From the NCBI GenBank assembly GCA_036388855.1, contig DASVRA010000025.1, positions 1-7,624 on the forward strand: a stretch of 7,624 bases of DNA, written 5' to 3'. Under the pieces are notes generated by a model. It was not told the origin of the DNA. It searched no databases and saw only the letters and a program-made list of their open reading frames with translations. The stretch comes from DASVRA01 sp036388855. GTDB taxonomy: Bacteria > Pseudomonadota > Alphaproteobacteria > Caulobacterales > Caulobacteraceae. Positions 3,891 to 7,624 of the stretch are shown here, in pieces (the stretch's first letter is position 1; every line of letters begins with the position of its first letter). The position numbers and the translations under genes were made by a program.

Positions 3891-5266
3891 GCGGACTCTG
3901 CGCGCTTAGCGCCGCCGATACCGCCCGCGCGATCGGCGGCGGCGAGATCACGGCCGAGGCCTATGCGCGGGCGCTGAGCGCGCGCGCGGACGAAACGGCC
4001 GGCCTCAACATCTTCATCACGCGCAACGAGCGGCTGGCCGAGCAGGCGCACGCCGTCGATCTGGCGCGGGCGCGGGGCGAGCGACTGGGGCCGCTGGCGG
4101 GCGTGCCGCTGCTGGTCAAGGACAACATCGACACCGCCGGCTGGCCGACCACGGCCGGCACGCCGGCGCTGCGGGAGTGGCGGCCGAAGGCGGACGCGCC
4201 GGTGCTGGCGCGGCTGCTGGAGGCGGGCGCGCTGGTGATGGGCAAGGCCAACCTGCAGGAGTTGGCGCTCGGCATCACCTCAAACAACCGCGCCTTCGGC
4301 CCGGTGCGCAACCCGCATGACCCGGCGCTGATCGCCGGCGGCTCCAGCGGCGGGACGGCGGCTGGGATCGGGGGGGGCGCGAGCCCAGCGGGCCTTGGGA
4401 CCGACACGGCGGGGTCGATCCGCATCCCCGCCTCGCTTTGCGGAGTGGCGGGGCTGCGTCCGAGCATGGGTCGCTACCCGCAGGCGGGGATCGTGCCGCT
4501 CAGCCACAGCCGCGACACCGCCGGGCCGGTGGCGCGAACGGTGGGAGACCTGGCCCTGCTGCACGAGGCGATCACCGGGGAAGCCCCCTCCCCCGCGCCC
4601 GACCCGCGGCGCGTCCGCCTCGGTTTGCCGCGCGCGCATTTCTGGGAAGACCTGGACGCCGGAACGGCCGCCGCCGCCAGCCAGGCGCTCGACCGCCTTG
4701 GCACGGCGGGGGTGGCCTTGGTCGAGGTGGACGCGGCCGAGATCGTGGCGCTGGCCGCCCGCATCGGCCGCACGCTCACGCTGTATGAGTGCGTGCCGGA
4801 CCTGGACGCCTACCTCTCGGCCTCCGGCGCGCCGGTGAGGGCCGCCGAGGTGATCGCCGCCATCGCCAGCCCGGACGTGGCGGCGAGCTATGCCCGCGCC
4901 GGCGGCGTCTCACGCGAGGCCTACGTCGAGGTGCGTGACGTGCTCCGCCCGGCCCTGCAACGGCTCTACCGCGAGCTGTTCGCCGCGAACGGCGTCGACG
5001 CCCTGCTCTTCCCGGCCACGCCCCTGCCCGCGCGCCCGGTCGGCGAGGACGAGACCGTTGAGCTCAACGGCCGCCGGGCCGACACCCGCTCGGCTTACCT
5101 GCGCAACACCGAGCACGCGGCCTTGGCGGGCCTGCCGGCGCTGGTGGTCACCGCAGGCTTCACGAAGGCGGGCCTGCCGGTCGGGCTGGAGCTGGACGGG
5201 CCGGAAGGGACGGACGCGCGGCTGATGGCCGTGGGGCAGGCGATCGAGGCCGTGCTAGGCGCCTAG
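3887..5266 (+). CDS. Amidase-signature hydrolase, indoleacetamide/mandelamide hydrolase-like, with non-canonical start
   Basis: This is an amidase-signature family enzyme (PF01425), hydrolysing an amide to acid and ammonia. Numbered from the CTG at 3887 (459 residues, normal for the family), the Ser-cisSer-Lys triad is intact: Lys78 in LLVKDNID, Ser153 in AGGSSGGT and nucleophile Ser177 in GTDTAGSIRIPA. The spacing is the same as in FAAH. RPSMGRYPQAGIVPLSHSRDTAGP resembles bacterial indole-3-acetamide and mandelamide hydrolases; the substrate is not determinable. It has no signal peptide, so it is cytoplasmic. It is not GatA, since no gatB or gatC lies nearby. The start is a problem: the family N-terminus begins at about 3890-3910 (LCALSAADTARAI), but the only upstream in-frame GTG is at 3755, inside the lipoprotein gene, and the next ATG would remove the catalytic Lys. 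A CTG at 3887 overlapping the lipoprotein TGA (CTGA) is the best candidate, implying translational coupling. Confidence 0.8.
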   Translation: MSGLCALSAADTARAIGGGEITAEAYARALSARADETAGLNIFITRNERLAEQAHAVDLARARGERLGPLAGVPLLVKDNIDTAGWPTTAGTPALREWRPKADAPVLARLLEAGALVMGKANLQELALGITSNNRAFGPVRNPHDPALIAGGSSGGTAAGIGGGASPAGLGTDTAGSIRIPASLCGVAGLRPSMGRYPQAGIVPLSHSRDTAGPVARTVGDLALLHEAITGEAPSPAPDPRRVRLGLPRAHFWEDLDAGTAAAASQALDRLGTAGVALVEVDAAEIVALAARIGRTLTLYECVPDLDAYLSASGAPVRAAEVIAAIASPDVAASYARAGGVSREAYVEVRDVLRPALQRLYRELFAANGVDALLFPATPLPARPVGEDETVELNGRRADTRSAYLRNTEHAALAGLPALVVTAGFTKAGLPVGLELDGPEGTDARLMAVGQAIEAVLGA

Positions 5267-6257
5267 GCGGCCCGCAGCCACAGCTGCATGAGCTCCGCCT
5301 CGACTTCGCGCGGATCCTCCAGCCGGCAGAGCCGCGCCTTGGCCTCGCGCCGCGCCTGGGCGCAGGCGGGCCAGGGCGCCTGCTCGACGTACCAGCCCAG
5401 GTGCTTGCGGAACATCTTCGAGCCGACACGCTCGCCGTAGAATCCGAGGGCGTCGCGGTAGTGGTCGAGCACGATCCCGAGGCGGCGATCGCGGCCAGGC
5501 TCGGCCGTGGGTGCGTTGTCGTTCAGCGAGCGCTCCAGCTGGGCGGCGAACCAGGGGCGGCCATACACGCCGCGGCCGAGCATCAGCGCGTCGGCCCCCG
5601 AACGCGCAGCGCCTCGCGGGCGGAGGCGAGGCAGGTGATGTCGCCGTTGACGATCACCGGCAGGGACGTGGCGGCCTTGACCCCAGCCACCGCGGCCCAG
5701 TCGGCGGCGCCCTTGTAGAACTGCTGGCGGGTGCGGCCATGGACGGTGACCGCCCGCACTCCGGCCCGTTCGGCCCGGGCGGCGAGTTCGGGGGCGTTGC
5801 GGCTGCGCTCGTCCCAGCCCAGGCGCATCTTCAGGGTGACGGGGCGGGTGGTCGCCTCGACGGCGGCGGCGATCAGCGCTTCGGCCTCGTCCAGGTCGCG
5901 CATCAGGGCGGAGCCGGAGAGCGCGCCGGTCACCTCCTTGGCCGGGCAGCCGAAGTTGAGGTCGATCAGGTCGGCGCCGGCGGCCTCGGCCATGCGCGCG
6001 CCGGCAGCCAGCCATTCGCGCGAGCGGCCGACCAGCTGGATCACCGTCAGCGGCAGGCCCTCGCCCACGGCGGCGCGACGCACCACGTCAGGGCGTCCGC
6101 GCGCGAGCTCCGCGCAAGCCACCATCTCGGTCGCCACGTAAGCCGCGCCCAGGCGCGCGGCGGCGCGGCGGAACGGCAGGTCGCTGACGCCGGTCATCGG
6201 CGCGACCAGCACGCGGCCGGGGATGCGGACGTCGCCGATGATCAGCGGATCATGCAT
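5263..6257 (-). pseudogene. dusB: dusB-type tRNA dihydrouridine synthase, frameshifted
   Basis: This FMN enzyme family reduces uridine to dihydrouridine in the tRNA D-loop using NADPH. The first 220 residues are intact: APMTGVSDLPFR (19-30), NFGCPAKEV (101-109, catalytic Cys104), TLKMRLGW (Lys143), TVHGRTRQQFYKGAADW (His173) and VIVNGDIT (Asn204). The frame then stops at TGA 5585-5583, while the expected continuation GADALMLGRGVYGRPWF, through MFRKHLGWY, to a stop at 5265-5263 lies in the neighbouring frame. One base is missing near 5595-5603. Adding one G to the G5 run (5599-5595, minus strand) gives ALRVRGADALMLGRG and a normal 331-residue protein. It may be a sequencing indel or a real mutation; a truncated product would lack the end of the FMN barrel and the C-terminal tRNA-binding helical domain. 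The ATG at 6257 has no strong ribosome binding site. Confidence 0.85.
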
Positions 6258-6307
6258 TGGCGCTTTTCGCCCGTCGCCGCCGAAGCGTCCAGGCGATAGA
6301 AGCGCCC
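6258..6307. promoter_or_regulatory. Divergent 50-bp intergenic spacer with mirrored leaders
   Basis: This spacer must hold, or the neighbouring coding ends must supply, the promoters of dusB (leftward) and the sirtuin gene (rightward). GGCGCTT (6259-6265) and AAGCGCC (6300-6306) are perfect inverted copies, each one base from a start codon, so both mRNAs carry AAGCGCC, one base and then ATG. I see no convincing -35/-10 pair and no strong Shine-Dalgarno for either gene. Confidence 0.4.
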
Positions 6308-7087
6308 ATGGCCTCCACCCCTCCCGCCGCCCAGGCGAAGCGTCTCCAGCTGAAGGGGCTGATCGAGGACGCCCGCCGGGTGGTGGTGTTCACCGGCGCG
6401 GGGATGTCGACGGAGTCGGGCATTCCCGACTTCCGCAGCCCCGGCGGGGTGTGGAGCCGGATGTCGCCGATCTATTTCGACGAGTTCGTGCGCGATCCGG
6501 AGAAGCGGCGGGAGGCGTGGAGCCGGGTCTTTTCCGGGGTGGCGGGATGGACCGGCGCAGCGCCGAACGCAGGCCATTTGGCCGTGGCGCGCCTGGTGAC
6601 GGGCGGCAAGGTTGCGGCGGTGATCACCCAGAACGTGGACGACCTGCACCAGGCCTCGGGCGTGCCGGCGGAGCGGGTGGTCGAATTGCACGGCAACGCC
6701 AGCTACGCGACCTGCCTGGAGTGCGGCCTGCGGCACGAGCTGGAGGATTTTCGGGCCTCCTTTGTCGGATGCGGCGAGCTTCCGGCCTGCCGCGCCTGTG
6801 AAGGGCTGGTCAAGACGGCGACCATTTCCTTCGGCCAGCCGATGCCGGAGGGGCCGATGCGGCGGGCGGAGGCGGAGACCCTCGCGTGCGACCTGTTTCT
6901 GGTGCTGGGCTCCTCGCTCGCGGTGCGGCCGGCCGCGGATTTTCCCGTGATCGCCAAGCGCAACGGCGCGGCCCTGGCCATCGTCAACCGGGAGCCGACG
7001 CCGCTGGACCCCATCGCAGACCTGGTGCTGCACGACGAGATCGGCGTGGTGCTGGCGCAGGCCGCCCCGGCGCCGAGCTCGGGCTGA
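6308..7087 (+). CDS. Sir2-family NAD-dependent protein deacetylase (sirtuin)
   Basis: The 259-residue product is a complete single-domain sirtuin (PF02146) that removes acyl groups from lysines, consuming NAD and producing nicotinamide and O-acyl-ADP-ribose. Motifs in order are GAGMSTESGIPDFR (30-43, NAD binding), TQNVDDLH (107-114), catalytic His128 in ELHGN, a zinc-binding module with C136-x2-C139 and C161-x2-C164 (an extra Cys155 sits in between), ATISFGQPMP (171-180), LGSSLAVRPAAD (200-211) and IVNREPTPLD. It acts in the cytoplasm; acetyl-CoA synthetase and other metabolic enzymes are usual bacterial targets. The Ala-Tyr-Arg signature of class III desuccinylases is not evident. I prefer the ATG at 6308; an in-frame TTG at 6257 would overlap the dusB start. 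There is no strong ribosome binding site. It is not called cobB because subclass assignment is uncertain. Confidence 0.92.
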   Translation: MASTPPAAQAKRLQLKGLIEDARRVVVFTGAGMSTESGIPDFRSPGGVWSRMSPIYFDEFVRDPEKRREAWSRVFSGVAGWTGAAPNAGHLAVARLVTGGKVAAVITQNVDDLHQASGVPAERVVELHGNASYATCLECGLRHELEDFRASFVGCGELPACRACEGLVKTATISFGQPMPEGPMRRAEAETLACDLFLVLGSSLAVRPAADFPVIAKRNGAALAIVNREPTPLDPIADLVLHDEIGVVLAQAAPAPSSG

Positions 7088-7130
7088 ATACGACATCTTG
7101 CGGCGGCGCGGCGGTTATCCACCACATCTA

Positions 7131-7159
7131 TTGCGAAGGTGGTGAGCCCGACCTAGCCT
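7131..7159 (+). promoter_or_regulatory. Weak candidate promoter for the gene at 7192
   Basis: TTGCGA (7131-7136) and TAGCCT (7154-7159), 17 bases apart, loosely resemble a housekeeping promoter, with 4/6 and 3/6 matches. CACCAC (7120-7125) and GTGGTG (7139-7144) form an inverted repeat around the -35. No terminator for the sirtuin gene is seen, so read-through is an alternative. Confidence 0.2.
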
Positions 7160-7179
7160 TCCCGTTCTGGGAATCGCTC

Positions 7180-7186
7180 AAGGGAG
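7180..7186 (+). promoter_or_regulatory. Shine-Dalgarno that fixes the GTG at 7192
   Basis: AAGGGAG lies five bases before the GTG at 7192. With the long open frame that follows, it is the main evidence that a gene begins here. Confidence 0.6.
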
Positions 7187-7191
7187 CCGCC

Positions 7192-7624
7192 GTGCGCCGC
7201 AAGCCCCCGCCGCCGCCAACCGTAGCCGAGCCGCCGGGCTTCGCCTGGACCACGGCGCAGCGCGAGGCTTGGGCCGAGTGGCTGGGCTGCGGGCCCGAGG
7301 CGGCGGAGGCCGGGGCGGCGGGCTTCTGCGCCGCCGCCGCAGAGGCCGCCGTCGCGCGAGGCGATCTTGCGGCGGAAGGGCGGGAGCCGTTCGAGCGCGA
7401 ACTCCTGGAATTGATCGCCCGGGGCGCCGTCGCGTTCGCCCGCGCGGCTGAGAACACCCTGCAGCCGTTCGACCTCGGCCAGGCGGCTGGAGCGGAGGCG
7501 TTGGGCGCATTCGTTCGCCGCCATCGCGCTGACTGCGCCGGCCGCTCCGCGGCTTCGCTGCTGGCCGGCAGGCTGCAGGGGGTGATCGACGCCGTCTCGC
7601 GCTGCGAGGGGGATGCCGAGGCCT
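7192..7624 (+). CDS. Hypothetical protein, N-terminal 144 residues, cut by window edge
   Basis: A plus-strand frame opens with GTG at 7192, behind AAGGGAG, and stays open to the end of the window: 144 codons plus one base, no stop. I do not recognise the family. The product starts MRRKPPPPP, a basic and proline-rich N-terminus without signal peptide or membrane segment. It continues as an Ala/Glu/Arg-rich, probably all-helical domain with tryptophans at 19, 27 and 30 (FAWTTAQREAWAEWLG) and cysteines at 33, 46, 115 and 138. Codon third positions are strongly G/C like neighbouring genes, supporting coding. It is 104 bp downstream of the sirtuin gene and on the same strand. Function and full length cannot be judged from this window. 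Confidence 0.6.
   Translation, partial: MRRKPPPPPTVAEPPGFAWTTAQREAWAEWLGCGPEAAEAGAAGFCAAAAEAAVARGDLAAEGREPFERELLELIARGAVAFARAAENTLQPFDLGQAAGAEALGAFVRRHRADCAGRSAASLLAGRLQGVIDAVSRCEGDAEA

Noticed and set aside
3696..5266. A true lipoprotein-amidase fusion
   Set aside because: The frames differ and the lipoprotein ends naturally with a charged tail and TGA; a fusion would need a frameshift with no slippery site visible.
6257..6307. TTG at 6257 as the sirtuin start
   Set aside because: It overlaps the dusB start codon, leaves no divergent spacer and adds 17 residues not typical of sirtuins.

Overview
The window looks like chromosomal DNA from a very GC-rich alphaproteobacterium, most likely of the Caulobacter/Phenylobacterium group. 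This rests on the extreme G/C bias at third codon positions, the styles of the protein families, and a textbook alphaproteobacterial general-stress promoter (GGAAC-N16-CGTT) at 3643-3667. The taxonomic call is inference. I see no tRNA, rRNA, CRISPR array, insertion sequence or phage gene. The region reads as dense housekeeping and envelope/stress genes rather than a mobile island.

Layout. 1-376 has no gene I can support; it holds GC-rich hairpins, a G-rich block and a probable ECF-type promoter (308-335). 377-1943 (+) is a tightly overlapping three-gene operon: a secreted DUF4142 protein, a type-1-copper (cupredoxin) lipoprotein and an ECF sigma factor, joined by TAATG and GTGA overlaps. 2932-1940 (-) is a secreted SleB-type cell-wall hydrolase that meets the sigma gene tail to tail, with the two stop codons overlapping in TTAG. 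3204-3641 (+) is an unrecognised secreted 145-residue protein. 3696-3890 (+) is a small glycine-zipper lipoprotein behind the general-stress promoter. 3887-5266 (+) is an amidase-signature hydrolase that has no ATG, GTG or TTG at its natural N-terminus. 6257-5263 (-) is a dusB-type tRNA dihydrouridine synthase broken by a one-base frameshift in a G5 run; its stop overlaps the amidase stop in CTAG. 6308-7087 (+) is a Sir2-family NAD-dependent protein deacylase, divergent from dusB across 50 bp. A GTG-started gene of unknown function begins at 7192 and runs off the right edge.

How the genes may work together. The first operon looks like a self-controlled extracytoplasmic stress unit: two exported proteins, one able to bind copper, are co-translated with a sigma factor, and a plausible ECF promoter lies 42 bp upstream of the first start. 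No anti-sigma gene is visible, so what controls the sigma factor is open. The lipoprotein and amidase probably form a second stress-controlled unit. The points most worth checking are the ECF operon, the general-stress promoter with an inverted repeat between its -35 and -10, the missing amidase start codon, and the dusB frameshift.
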